Source of the DNA: Verrucomicrobiota bacterium | GTDB lineage: Bacteria; Verrucomicrobiota; Verrucomicrobiia; Opitutales; Opitutaceae | Length of the DNA: 28,828 nt | Direction: 5' to 3' | Assembly (NCBI GenBank): GCA_023430825.1 | Contig: JAEYYL010000081.1 | Coordinates: forward strand, 1-28,828 | Part shown: positions 6,740 to 14,669 of the stretch, in pieces | Numbering within the stretch: the first letter of the stretch is position 1 | Layout: each line of letters starts with the position of its first letter | The notes under the pieces: model-generated | Seen by the model: the letters and a program-made list of their open reading frames with translations, nothing else | The model's database searches: none | Told to the model about the DNA's origin: nothing | Translations under genes and position numbers: made by a program

Positions 6740-7570
6740 TCAAAGTCGATAGGTGCGCGCGGCGTTGTCGTGGAAGATCGCGTGCTGGTCGGCGGAGCTG
6801 AGGTGAGCGACGAAGGCGCGGGCGGTTTCGAGCCAGTGGGTGTAGCCGGTGGCGAGTTTGGCGACGGGCCAGTCGCCGCCGAAGAGGAGGCGGGACGGGC
6901 CGAAGGTTTCGAGGAGATGGGTGACGTAGGGCTGGAGTTGGTCGGGGGTCCAGCGGGTGTGATCCGCTTCGGTGACGAGGCCGGAGAATTTGCAGACGAC
7001 GTTGGGCAAGCCGGCGAGTTGGCGGAGGTGGTCACGCCAGGGATCGAGCCGGCCGGCGCGGATGCCGGGTTTGCCGGCGTGATCGAGGATGAAGCGGGTG
7101 TCGGGACAGGCGCGCACGAGTGCGATGACGGCGGGGAGTTGGGGGTGTTTGCAGCAGAGGTCGAAGCTGAGGCCGGCGGCGGGGAGCTGGCGGACGCCGG
7201 CGATGAATGCGGGGCGCGCGCAGTAATCGAGGGCGTCGTGTTCGAAGTGGTGGCGGACGCCGCGCACGAGCGGGTGGCGGGTGAGTTCGGCGAGGTCGGC
7301 GGTGGTTTGCGGGCCGGCGTCGATGGTGAGCTTGGCGACGATCGCGGCGATGCGGGGTTCGGCGGCGGCGAGTTGTTCGACCCAGCGGACCTCGTCGAGC
7401 GACGGCGCGCCGGCTTCGACGAAGACGATTTTTTCGGGGAGCGAAGTGGGGGACTCGGCGCGAAGATTTTCGAACGTGTGGCGTTCCCAGATCGACGGGA
7501 CCTCGTGGAGCCACGTGTAGGGCATGCGGGCGCGGTCCCAGAAATGGACGTGCGAATCGATGAAGGGCAT
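6740..7570 (-). CDS. Amidohydrolase-2 family lactonase (L-fuconolactonase-like)
   Basis: A 276-residue metal-dependent hydrolase of the amidohydrolase 2 family. Its features are the N-terminal HxH metal motif (His7, His9 in IDSHVHFWD), FILDHAGKP, and C-terminal LFGGDWPV with the conserved Asp. This arrangement and length match L-fuconolactone and L-rhamnonolactone hydrolases, which open the sugar lactone formed by an aldose dehydrogenase. The next gene downstream encodes such a dehydrogenase-like aldo/keto reductase. ATG 7570 starts exactly at the conserved MPFIDSHVH; the longer frame reads through a direct repeat. It diverges from a secreted SMP-30-like gene, whose family also includes lactonases. 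The specific sugar is inferred. Confidence 0.85.
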   Translation of the reverse strand: MPFIDSHVHFWDRARMPYTWLHEVPSIWERHTFENLRAESPTSLPEKIVFVEAGAPSLDEVRWVEQLAAAEPRIAAIVAKLTIDAGPQTTADLAELTRHPLVRGVRHHFEHDALDYCARPAFIAGVRQLPAAGLSFDLCCKHPQLPAVIALVRACPDTRFILDHAGKPGIRAGRLDPWRDHLRQLAGLPNVVCKFSGLVTEADHTRWTPDQLQPYVTHLLETFGPSRLLFGGDWPVAKLATGYTHWLETARAFVAHLSSADQHAIFHDNAARTYRL

Positions 7571-7598
7571 GGAGCGAAGGGGAACGATCCGAACGGGA

Positions 7599-7630
7599 GA
7601 GAACGAGAACGATTCGGAGAACGAGAACGA
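7599..7630. repeat. GAGAACGAGAACGA direct repeat
   Basis: The 14-bp word occurs twice (7599-7612, 7617-7630) with 18-bp periodicity. It is itself made of the 6-bp word GAGAAC/GAACGA. It lies in the divergent spacer between the amidohydrolase and the SMP-30-like gene. Confidence 0.7.
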
Positions 7631-7712
7631 GGAAGAAGTGGCCGCCCGCGTGACGCGAAGTCGGATTGTCAACGGGCTGGGACGGCCGCAGGGTGTGGGT
7701 CCCTTTTACCCC

Positions 7713-8591
7713 ATGAAAATCCTCGTTGTTGGTTTGGCTGCGTTCGTGTCGGCGATTCCGTTGGTGGCGGCGGCGCCGGAATTGATTTGGGAGACGCCGG
7801 GGTTTGTCGGACCTGAGTCGGTCGTGCACGATTCGTCGCGCGACGTGTTGTATGTTTCGAACATGGGCACGCACGGCGAGGGCGCGACGCCGGGGGACGG
7901 ATTTATCAGTCGCGTGAGCGGCGAGGGAAAGATCCTCGAACTGAAATGGGTGACGGGTTTCGACAATCCCAAGGGGCTCGCGCTGGCGAATGGCCGGCTC
8001 TACGTGGGCGACGACCAGGGTATGGTGGAGATCGATCTCGCGGCGGGGAAGGTGACCGCGCGTTATGCGCCGGAGGATGGGCCGGGTGATTTCAACGACT
8101 GCACGGCAGATCCGGAGGGGAATGTTTATGTGAGCAGCGGGCGGCTCGGCGTGGTTTTTCGGCTGCACGCGGGGAAGTTCGAACCGTGGGTGAAGCTGGA
8201 TCGGACGAAGACGGGGTGGATCAATGGACTGCGCGCGGAGAAGGATCGGCTACTGCTCGGAGGGTGGACGGTGCGCGATGCGAATGGCGCGGAGCAGCTC
8301 GGGCATCTGTCGACGATCGCTTATGCGGACAAAGCGCTGGGGCGGCTGGGCGATCAACCGATCTGCCACATTGACGGGATCGAGCCGGACGGTCGGGGCG
8401 GTTATACGGTGACGGACTGGCTGACGGGCGACGTGCTGCAGGTGACGGGCGACGGGAAGCCGACGCCGATCATGCGGCTGGTGCGCGGGACGGCGGATCA
8501 TGAGTATATCGAGGACAAGCAGATGATGCTGGTGCCGCTGATGAACGACAACGTGCTGCGCGCGTATCGGTGGGCGCCGGGGGCGGAGTAG
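7713..8591 (+). CDS. Secreted SMP-30/gluconolactonase-like beta-propeller
   Basis: A 292-residue protein with a clear signal peptide (MKILVVGLAAFVSAIPLVAAAP, cleavage about residue 21) and an SMP-30/LRE-like beta-propeller fold. Visible blade motifs are GPESVVHDSSRDVLYVSNM, GFDNPKGLALANGRLYVGD, NDCTADPEGNVYVSS, and the late HIDGIEPDGRGGYTVTDW with the acidic residue typical of the metal site. It probably acts outside the cytoplasm. The fold suggests sugar-lactone hydrolysis or ligand binding. ATG 7713 begins the signal peptide; the upstream extension is repeat sequence. It lies next to two predicted sugar oxidation genes but on the opposite strand, so joint function is only suggestive. Confidence 0.83.
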   Translation: MKILVVGLAAFVSAIPLVAAAPELIWETPGFVGPESVVHDSSRDVLYVSNMGTHGEGATPGDGFISRVSGEGKILELKWVTGFDNPKGLALANGRLYVGDDQGMVEIDLAAGKVTARYAPEDGPGDFNDCTADPEGNVYVSSGRLGVVFRLHAGKFEPWVKLDRTKTGWINGLRAEKDRLLLGGWTVRDANGAEQLGHLSTIAYADKALGRLGDQPICHIDGIEPDGRGGYTVTDWLTGDVLQVTGDGKPTPIMRLVRGTADHEYIEDKQMMLVPLMNDNVLRAYRWAPGAE

Positions 8592-8737
8592 GGGGGAGCG
8601 AGAACAGCGGCTCGATTTTAGCGGGAGAATTCGTTTCATGTGTCCGGCGTCGGCGGATCGGTTCGTCGAAGAGTGTCTGCCGCGAGCTTCAACCCGAACC
8701 AACATCGTTAACCACAACCCTGAAGGAGACCTGAATC

Positions 8738-9094
8738 ATGGCTCGTTATGTCGATGGATTTGTCGTGCCGGTGCCGAAGAAGAATCTCGCGGCGTATGCG
8801 CGCATGTCGCGCGGCGCGGGCAAGGTGTGGCGCGAATATGGCGCGCTCGATTACAAGGAGTGCGTCGGCGACGATTTGAACGTTCCGTTCGGTCTGCCGT
8901 TTACCAAAGGCATCAAGCTCAAGCCGGGGGAGACGGTGGTGTTCGCGTTTATCGTTTACAAATCGAAGGCGCACCGTGATCGCGTGAACGCGAAGGTGAT
9001 GAATGATCCGCGGCTCGAGTGCGATCCGAAGGCCATGCCGTTCGATGCGAAGCGGATGATGTATGGCGGGTTCAAGGTGTTGGTGGACGCGTGA
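8738..9094 (+). CDS. DUF1428 (YbaA-like) protein
   Basis: A 118-residue member of DUF1428, a small dimeric ferredoxin-like alpha/beta family of unknown role, typified by E. coli YbaA. The family signature is clear: ARYVDGFVVPVPKKNLAAY at the start, WREYGALDYKECVGDD, and AKRMMYGGFKVLVD at the end. The length is normal. AAGGAGA upstream of ATG 8738 is one of the best ribosome binding sites in the window. The stop overlaps the GTG of the next small gene (GTGA), so the two are probably translated together. Confidence 0.92.
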   Translation: MARYVDGFVVPVPKKNLAAYARMSRGAGKVWREYGALDYKECVGDDLNVPFGLPFTKGIKLKPGETVVFAFIVYKSKAHRDRVNAKVMNDPRLECDPKAMPFDAKRMMYGGFKVLVDA

Positions 9095-9267
9095 AACGGC
9101 CGACGCAGGAGGAACGTCAGCGGATGTGCACGGGCAAGCGGCGGTATCGCAGCGAAGCGGATGCGCTGGATGCGGCGATGATCGCGGGGGTGGCGCGCGG
9201 GCGGACGGCGTATCGGTGTCCGTTGTGCGGACGGTGGCATCTGACGACCGTGCGGCGGGGGCGGTGA
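9091..9267 (+). CDS. Small zinc-ribbon-like protein
   Basis: A 58-residue basic protein with a C-terminal knuckle YRCPLCGRWHLTT (two Cys and one His) and an upstream Cys in RMCTGKRRY. Together these could bind one zinc. Similar small CPxCxxWHL proteins occur in bacteria and phages without known function. GTG 9091 overlaps the stop of the DUF1428 gene by four bases. ATG 9124 with AGGAGGA ten bases upstream is a credible alternative and would remove the first 11 residues. Coupling to DUF1428 suggests co-expression; no role can be assigned. Confidence 0.65.
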   Translation: MKRPTQEERQRMCTGKRRYRSEADALDAAMIAGVARGRTAYRCPLCGRWHLTTVRRGR

Positions 9268-9365
9268 GCGGAGCTCGGGGAGGCTGACGGTGAGCATCCT
9301 TGGGCGCCAAGGCGGATGAAGCGTGAAATCGCCTGCCAGCAGGCTCCTGCCTCCGGGAAGGAGGT

Positions 9366-10664
9366 TCAGGCGGTCATCATGCCGGCGACGCAGGCGGTGA
9401 GGAAGCAGGCGAGGCTGGCGCCGATGAGGGCCTTGATGCCGAGGCGGGCGAGATTCGCGCGCTGATCGGGGGCGAGGGCGCCGATGCCGCCGACCTGGAT
9501 GCCGATCGAGACGATGTTGGCGAAGCCGCAGAGGGCGTAGGTGAGGATGATGACGGAGCGGGTGTCGGTGAAGGCGCCGGCGGCCTTGAGTTCGCCGAGC
9601 TGCATGTAGGCGATGAATTCGTTGAGGACGGTGCGCGTGCCGAGGAGCTGGCCGGAGATCATGAGGTGGCCGCTGTCGATGCCGATGAGCCAGGCGATGG
9701 GGGCGCAAATGACGCCGAGGATGAATTCGAGGGAAAAGGTCTGGTAGGTGCCGCCGGTGACGGAGGCGACCCAGGTGTTCAGGCCGGTGGGCCCGCCGAT
9801 CCAGGCGCTGAGGATGTAATTGAAGAGGGCGACGAGGGCGGTGAACACGATCAGCATGCCGCCGATGTTGACGGCGAGGCGCAGGCCATCGGTGGTGCCG
9901 AGGCAGACGGCGTCGATGACGTTGGCGCCCATGCGCTCCTTCGGGACGGCGAGGTCGCGATCGACGGTTTCGGTTTGCGGCAGGAGGATTTTGGAAACCA
10001 TCAACGCGGCGGGGGCGGAGATCACGGAGGCGGTGATAAGGTGCGTGGCGAAGACGATTCGTTGCGCCGGGTCGTCGCCGCCGAGGAAGGTGATGTAGGC
10101 GATCATCACGCCGCCGGCGATGGTCGCCATGCCGCCGACCATGACGGCGAGGATTTCGGAGCGGGTGAGGCGGTTGAGGTAAGGCTTGATGAGGAGCGGG
10201 GCCTCGGTCTGGCCGACGAAGATGTTGCCGGCGGCGGAGAGGCTTTCGGCGCCGGAGAGGTGCATGGTTTTCGACATGACCCAGGCGAAGGCGAAGACGA
10301 TTTTTTGGAGGATGCCGAGGTAGTAGAGCAGCGAAGTGAGGGCGGAGAAGAAGATCACCGACGGGAGAATGGAGAGGGCGAAGACGACGCCGTGCTTGGA
10401 CGGGTCGACGAGCGAGCCGAAGACGAAGCGCGTGCCCTCGCCGGTGAAGTCGAGGAGTTTTACGAAGAAGCCGCCCATCGCGTCGATGACGGCGCGCACG
10501 GGTCCGACGTAGATGACCAGGGCGGCGACGACGAGTTGGAGGAGGAGACCTGCGCCGACGAGCCGCCAGTTGATCGCGCGGCGGTTTTCGCTGAGGGCGA
10601 CGGCGATCGCGACGAAGACGACGATACCGAGCAGGCCGCGTCCGACGTGAATGAGGTGTTCCAT
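9366..10664 (-). CDS. Concentrative nucleoside transporter (CNT/NupC family)
   Basis: A 432-residue inner-membrane protein taking up nucleosides with H+ or Na+. CNT hallmarks are present: GQTEAPLLIKPYL (substrate-binding GQTEAP loop) in the middle, LNEFIAYMQL (NEF-AY motif) in the second half, and CGFANIVSIGIQVGGIGALAP near the C-terminus. Several hydrophobic helices begin at residue 8. Length matches bacterial NupC. ATG 10664 is well placed before the first helix. It is divergent from the gamma-carbonic-anhydrase-like gene and no purine or pyrimidine gene is beside it, so the preferred nucleoside is unknown. Confidence 0.92.
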   Translation of the reverse strand: MEHLIHVGRGLLGIVVFVAIAVALSENRRAINWRLVGAGLLLQLVVAALVIYVGPVRAVIDAMGGFFVKLLDFTGEGTRFVFGSLVDPSKHGVVFALSILPSVIFFSALTSLLYYLGILQKIVFAFAWVMSKTMHLSGAESLSAAGNIFVGQTEAPLLIKPYLNRLTRSEILAVMVGGMATIAGGVMIAYITFLGGDDPAQRIVFATHLITASVISAPAALMVSKILLPQTETVDRDLAVPKERMGANVIDAVCLGTTDGLRLAVNIGGMLIVFTALVALFNYILSAWIGGPTGLNTWVASVTGGTYQTFSLEFILGVICAPIAWLIGIDSGHLMISGQLLGTRTVLNEFIAYMQLGELKAAGAFTDTRSVIILTYALCGFANIVSIGIQVGGIGALAPDQRANLARLGIKALIGASLACFLTACVAGMMTA

Positions 10665-10794
10665 GGTCGAAGGGAGAGAGCGGGATTGGTGCCGAGATTG
10701 CGGGCGCGTCGCGGGGCGGCGAGACGCAAAAGCGGTGGAGGCGGGGAGGGGTTCGTCGCTTGCGGTGAAGCCGGGCTGGCGGCACAGTCGGCGG

Positions 10795-11331
10795 ATGAAT
10801 GTGCAGGAACGTCTCGCCCGTCACTTGAGTTGCACGCCCGACATCGCCCGGGCGAACTGGGTCGCGCCCAACGCCACGGTGGTGGGCGACGTGACGCTGG
10901 GGGCGAAATCGAGCGTGTTCTACGGCGCGGTGTTGCGCGGAGACATCGCGCGGATCGTGGTGGGTGAAGGCACCAATTTGCAGGACAACGCGATCGTGCA
11001 CCTGGCGGACGATCTCGATGCGATCATCGGAGCGTGGTGCACGATCGGGCATGCGGCGATCGTGCATGCGTGCACGATCGAGGACGAATGCCTGATCGGG
11101 ATGGGCGCGACGGTGCTCGACGGCGCGCGGATCGGGGCGCGAAGCATCGTGGGAGCGGGCGCGGTGGTGACGCCGCGCACGATCGTGCCGCCGGGTTCGA
11201 TGGTGTTGGGCGCGCCGGCGAAGGTGACGCGGGCGTTGAGCGAGGCGGAGCAAGCGGCGCTGCGGGGATGGGCGGAGAAGTATGTCGAGGTGTCGAAGGC
11301 GCACGCGTTGCGGTTGGTGAAGAGTGGGTGA
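10795..11331 (+). CDS. Gamma-carbonic-anhydrase-like hexapeptide protein (YrdA/PaaY type)
   Basis: A 178-residue left-handed beta-helix trimer protein. Hexapeptide repeats run from about residue 23 to 165, and the three zinc ligands of the gamma carbonic anhydrase family are at expected spacing: His69 (AIVHLAD), His86 (TIGHAAI) and His91 (IVHACTI). GMGATVLDGARIG and GSMVLGAPAKVTR are typical of YrdA/PaaY-like members. Zinc binding is likely; actual carbonic anhydrase activity varies in this subgroup. ATG 10795 is chosen because the sequence before it is not conserved-looking. It stands alone, facing away from the nucleoside transporter. Confidence 0.92.
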   Translation: MNVQERLARHLSCTPDIARANWVAPNATVVGDVTLGAKSSVFYGAVLRGDIARIVVGEGTNLQDNAIVHLADDLDAIIGAWCTIGHAAIVHACTIEDECLIGMGATVLDGARIGARSIVGAGAVVTPRTIVPPGSMVLGAPAKVTRALSEAEQAALRGWAEKYVEVSKAHALRLVKSG

Positions 11332-11379
11332 GGGTGGATGCGCACGTGAGCGGGGTGGAGTGGTCGTCCGCATTTTTCC

Positions 11380-11407
11380 TGTAAGAAAAGCCGGGGGCCG
11401 GCGACTG
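11380..11407 (+). promoter_or_regulatory. Possible ECF-type promoter of the sigma gene
   Basis: TGTAAG (11380-11385) and CGACTG (11402-11407) are separated by 16 bp just before the sigma factor ATG at 11419. A GTAA/CGAC pair at this spacing has the general form of ECF promoters, which are often autoregulated. The leader would be only a few bases long, and the match is to a general pattern, not a known one. Confidence 0.3.
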
Positions 11408-11418
11408 ATGAGGGTGAC

Positions 11419-11949
11419 ATGACCGCATGGGACCCTCACGAAACGACGATCGCCGCCTGGTTGCGTGAGCATCGCGGGATTCTGGTGAGGACGGCGCGTT
11501 CCTTTGGTCGGGACGCGCGGGAGGTGGCGGAGCTGCAGCAGGAGATGGCTTATCAACTGTGGCTGTCGCTGGCCCGATTCGCCGGGGAGGCGAAGGTGTC
11601 GACCTGGATCTATCGGGTGTGTTTGAACACGGCGCTCACGTGGCGGCGCGGGGTGACCCGGCGGGAGGGCCGGGTGGAAGCGGAGGCGGAGGTCGACGGT
11701 TTGGCGGCGGCGGGGGCGTCGCCGGCGGAGTCGGCGGAGCAGCGGGAGCGGTTGGAGCGACTTTACGCGGCGTTGCGGGAGCTGCCGGGGGCGGAGCGGG
11801 CGCTGGTGCTGCTGCTGCTCGATGGACTCAGCTATCGGGAGATGGCGGAGGTGACGGGGATGACGGAGAACCATGTCGGCGTGGCGTTGACGCGGGCGCG
11901 ACGCCGGCTGGCGCAAGCGATGAAAGGTGCGAACGATGAACTGGAATGA
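11419..11949 (+). CDS. ECF-family RNA polymerase sigma factor
   Basis: A 176-residue extracytoplasmic-function sigma factor. Region 2 spans about residues 12-80 (AELQQEMAYQLWLSLARFAGEAKVS, then TWIYRVCLNTALTW). Region 4 spans about 120-170 (ELPGAERALVLLLLDGLSYREMAEV, with the helix-turn-helix at TENHVGVALTRARRRL). There is no region 3, as expected. The linker is rich in Ala and Glu. GAGG precedes ATG 11419. The next gene starts inside the last codons of this one and encodes a membrane protein, the usual place for an anti-sigma factor. The ECF subgroup and stimulus are unknown. Confidence 0.92.
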   Translation: MTAWDPHETTIAAWLREHRGILVRTARSFGRDAREVAELQQEMAYQLWLSLARFAGEAKVSTWIYRVCLNTALTWRRGVTRREGRVEAEAEVDGLAAAGASPAESAEQRERLERLYAALRELPGAERALVLLLLDGLSYREMAEVTGMTENHVGVALTRARRRLAQAMKGANDELE

Positions 11950-12550
11950 ACTGAGCGAAATCTGGGGGCGTCAGCCGGTGGCGGCGTGGCGCGAGGAAAC
12001 GTGGCGGGAAATCGAGCGGACGTTTGCGGCGAAGCAGCAGGCGGCGGCGCGACGTTTGTTTTGGCGCGACATCAGCGAGGCGGGCGCGGGCGTGTTGGCG
12101 GCGGGGGTGTTTGCGCACGTGGGCTGGCAGATGGGTCGCGGTGGCTGGCCGATCGGGTTGGCGGTGGGGTTGATGCTGGGGCTGAGTGTGTTTTTCCTGC
12201 GGGAGCGGGTGCGGACGCGACGGGCGCGGTTGGGGCCGGAGCAGCCGCTGCTGGTGCGGCTGGAGGCCGAGATCGGCGAACTGCAGCGGCAGCGGCGCTT
12301 GTTGCAGAGCGTGGCGGGTTGGTATCTCGGGCCGTGTTTCGCGGCGGCGGGCATCTTCGGCGCGACGGTGCTGGCGCACGCGCCGCTGCCGGTAGTCGCG
12401 ACGGCTGCGGTGGGCGTGGCGATGGCCGGGGTGATGGGCGGATGCGGATGGGCGGTGCTGGCGCTGAACCGCCGCGCCGTCCGGCGGGGCATCGACCCGC
12501 GTCTGGCGGAACTGGAAGCGCTGCGCCGCAACCTGACGGAGGCGTCGTGA
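11936..12550 (+). CDS. Four-helix membrane protein, candidate anti-sigma partner
   Basis: A 204-residue protein with a cytoplasmic-looking N-terminus of about 45 residues (MNWNELSEIWGRQPVAAWRE), then two predicted helices (about 48-65 and 72-89), a charged loop and two more helices (about 125-145 and 150-172). The ATG lies 14 bp inside the sigma gene, with AAGGTG before it, so translation is coupled. The gene order and membrane topology suggest it controls the sigma factor. It has neither the ZAS zinc motif nor a recognisable anti-sigma domain. I do not recognise the family. Confidence 0.7.
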   Translation: MNWNELSEIWGRQPVAAWREETWREIERTFAAKQQAAARRLFWRDISEAGAGVLAAGVFAHVGWQMGRGGWPIGLAVGLMLGLSVFFLRERVRTRRARLGPEQPLLVRLEAEIGELQRQRRLLQSVAGWYLGPCFAAAGIFGATVLAHAPLPVVATAAVGVAMAGVMGGCGWAVLALNRRAVRRGIDPRLAELEALRRNLTEAS

Positions 12551-12742
12551 GACGGCTCGAACGCTTCCTCGGGAAGGGTAAGCGCGGGCGCGACGAGGCG
12601 GCGTCGGGGTGAGCGTGCGATCCAGGGGTTGACGCGAAAATGTCACGGAACCCGCGGGCCGGGTGGGGGGGATGCCGGGACGCGGCCCGGCAGCGGAGCG
12701 GAGAGTTGCGCGCGGCGGCGCGTTGGGTTGATTGGCGAGCTT

Positions 12743-13852
12743 GTGAGACTTCTGCACCCCCTACGCATCTGGCGAAAGACCTGGCGCGACGCCGGTGACC
12801 TGGCGCGGTTTCTCGCCGCGGAGATCCGGGGGCATGGCCCGCACCATCCGGGGCTCGTGAAGGACGGTTTCTTTTCGTCACGCGCGGCGATGTATCCATT
12901 CGATCATTACGATCGACGCTGGTTCCTGAACGACTGGGCGGTGGAGAGCCGGATGCGCGGGATCAATCCGCCGGACGTGTCGGCGCAGCTCGGCCACAAG
13001 CTGTTCTTTCACCTCCTGCTGCGGGAGCTGGGTTTGGGGGAGAAAACGGCGCCGCTGGTCGGGATGCTGAACGACGGGCGGTTCACGTCGTTTTCGCGCT
13101 GGCGGAGTGTGGCGGAGGCAATCGAGGCGCACGGCCGGGTGGTGGTGAAGCCGGTGTCGGGCTTCGGTGGGCGGCATGTGCGGCTGCTGGAGGCGGGGGG
13201 CGCGGCGCCAGGCCCGGGGAATTTCATCGTGGAGGGGGCGCTGCGGCAGCACGCGTATGCGGCGACGATCTTTCCGGGGGCGGTGAACACGATCCGGGTC
13301 TTCACGCTGCGGGCGGCGGGGGAGGAGCCGTTCATCGCGGGGGCGGCGCACCGGTTCGGGGTGGCGAAGACGGCGCCGGTGGACAATTTTTCGCAGGGCG
13401 GGGTGGCGAGCCTGGTCGATCTGGCGACCGGGCGGCTGTCGGCGGCGAAATCGAAGCCGCGGCAGCACGCGCAAAGCCATCATATCCGCCATCCGGATAC
13501 AGGTGTGGCGTTCGCGGACGCTGTGGTGCCGCAGTGGGCGGAGGCGAAGGCGCTGGCGCTGGAGGTGGCGGCGCGCGTGCCGGGATTGCGGATGGCGGGG
13601 TGGGATATTTGCGTGACGGCGGAGGGGCCGCGTTTGATCGAGGGCAACGGTCATGTGCCGAATCCGAATCTGATCCAGTTGCACTGGCCGATCCTGTTGG
13701 ACGCGCGGACGCGGACCTTTTTCGCCGAACAGGGCGTCATCTCGCGGCGGCAACTCGAGGAGTTGACCGCGATGGCGCGCGATCTACCTCCGACGACGTC
13801 GCCCGTGGCTCCGGCGAGCGGGGTCGAGGGCGAGCGGGTGTTGACGCGTTGA
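12743..13852 (+). CDS. Sugar-transfer-associated ATP-grasp enzyme
   Basis: A protein of about 369 residues resembling the sugar-transfer-associated ATP-grasp family (hexapeptide-transferase-like genes of polysaccharide clusters). Recognisable parts are GRVVVKPVSGFGGRHVRLL (ATP-binding Lys and glycine loop), FIVEGALRQHAYA, GAVNTIRVFTLR, FSQGGVASLVDLATG, and the C-terminal GWDICVTAEGPRLIEGNGHVP with the metal-binding Glu/Asn. It probably ligates a carboxylate to an amine on a glycan or peptide, but the substrate is unknown. No glycosyltransferase is beside it. The start is uncertain: GTG 12743 leads into a basic amphipathic segment (RLLHPLRIWRKTWRD), TTG 12728 is possible, and the frame extends to 12629. 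Confidence 0.72.
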   Translation: MRLLHPLRIWRKTWRDAGDLARFLAAEIRGHGPHHPGLVKDGFFSSRAAMYPFDHYDRRWFLNDWAVESRMRGINPPDVSAQLGHKLFFHLLLRELGLGEKTAPLVGMLNDGRFTSFSRWRSVAEAIEAHGRVVVKPVSGFGGRHVRLLEAGGAAPGPGNFIVEGALRQHAYAATIFPGAVNTIRVFTLRAAGEEPFIAGAAHRFGVAKTAPVDNFSQGGVASLVDLATGRLSAAKSKPRQHAQSHHIRHPDTGVAFADAVVPQWAEAKALALEVAARVPGLRMAGWDICVTAEGPRLIEGNGHVPNPNLIQLHWPILLDARTRTFFAEQGVISRRQLEELTAMARDLPPTTSPVAPASGVEGERVLTR

Positions 13853-13901
13853 GGCGCCGCGGAGCTCGGCCGGATTCATGCAGGAGGCGGGGGAGCCCGA
13901 C

Positions 13902-13940
13902 GGGGACGTCGGGTTGCACCTTCTGGTGCACGGCGTCCCC
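13902..13940. terminator. Bipartite hairpin between convergent genes
   Basis: GGGGACG (13902-13908) pairs with CGTCCCC (13934-13940). Inside it TGCACC pairs with GGTGCA around a TTCT tetraloop, with an asymmetric internal bulge. There is no T-run. Its position between the ends of the ATP-grasp and TPR lipoprotein genes suggests a bidirectional terminator or an intergenic repeat element. Confidence 0.5.
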
Positions 13941-13978
13941 GACTGGCGACGGCATGAGTCCGTTTAGCGGACGGCGCG

Positions 13979-14473
13979 TTATTTGGCCGGCGCCGCGGCG
14001 TCGGCTTTGAGCTTCTCGAGTTCGGCGAGGAGGAGCGGGCGTTGCTCGGCGTCGCTGCAGAGGGCGATCGCTTTTTCGAGGAAGGGGATCGCTTGCGCGG
14101 GTTTTTCCGACCGGGCGAGCACGCGGCTGAAGCCGAGGTAAACCTCGTAGTTGGTGTCGTCGAGGAGCCAGGCTTCGTTGTAGCGGCGCATGGCGTAGTC
14201 GAGATTGCCGCTGGCGAGAAACCCGTCGCCCTGGTCGGTCCAGGCGATGCTGGCGAGTCGGCGGTCGCCGCCGAAGCCGGCGGCGGCGTTGGCGATGAAA
14301 CGGGCGTCGGCCTGCTTGAGCTGGGTGGGCCGCGGGATTTCGGGTGCGCCATACATCGGAAGGTTGTCGATGCGCGGCGGACCGGGCGGGGACGAGCAAC
14401 CGGCCAGGCCGAGGGCAACGACGATGACGAAGAGGAGGTGCGCGCGGGGCAGGCGGAGCGAAAATTTCGTCAT
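13979..14473 (-). CDS. TPR-like lipoprotein
   Basis: A 164-residue predicted lipoprotein. Residues 1-26 form a signal peptide with lipobox LAGC (lipidated Cys26). Residues 70-155 contain tetratricopeptide-like helices (WTDQGDGFLASGNLDYAMRRYNEAW, YEVYLGFSRVLARSEKPAQAIPFLEKAI), a protein-binding scaffold. An Ala/Lys-rich tail ends the protein. It probably sits on a membrane facing the periplasm and helps assemble a partner that cannot be guessed from context. ATG 14473 is the natural start of the signal peptide. The gene diverges from a secreted protein of unknown function. Confidence 0.82.
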   Translation of the reverse strand: MTKFSLRLPRAHLLFVIVVALGLAGCSSPPGPPRIDNLPMYGAPEIPRPTQLKQADARFIANAAAGFGGDRRLASIAWTDQGDGFLASGNLDYAMRRYNEAWLLDDTNYEVYLGFSRVLARSEKPAQAIPFLEKAIALCSDAEQRPLLLAELEKLKADAAAPAK

Positions 14474-14669
14474 GGGCGAAACGAAGAGGACGGCGGGCGA
14501 GGCGGTGATGGGAGGAAAAGTGCGGCGAGGAATCGGCGAAGCGCAAAGCGAAACATCGGGGCGGCCCCTACGCAGAGGTGCGTATTCACGGGAGGCGCCA
14601 GCTTCGCTAGGCTGCTAGGCGCGGGGTCGGCCATTCGGCGGCGCCGTTCTCACCCAGTCCTTTCCCATC

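Noticed and set aside
8956..11916. 986-codon frame on the minus strand
   Set aside because: It covers three convincing genes in other frames and consists of Arg/His/Pro-rich shadow sequence.
12547..12612. 21-codon frame overlapping the end of the sigma partner gene
   Set aside because: It starts with an overlapping GTG but is very short, highly charged and shows nothing recognisable.
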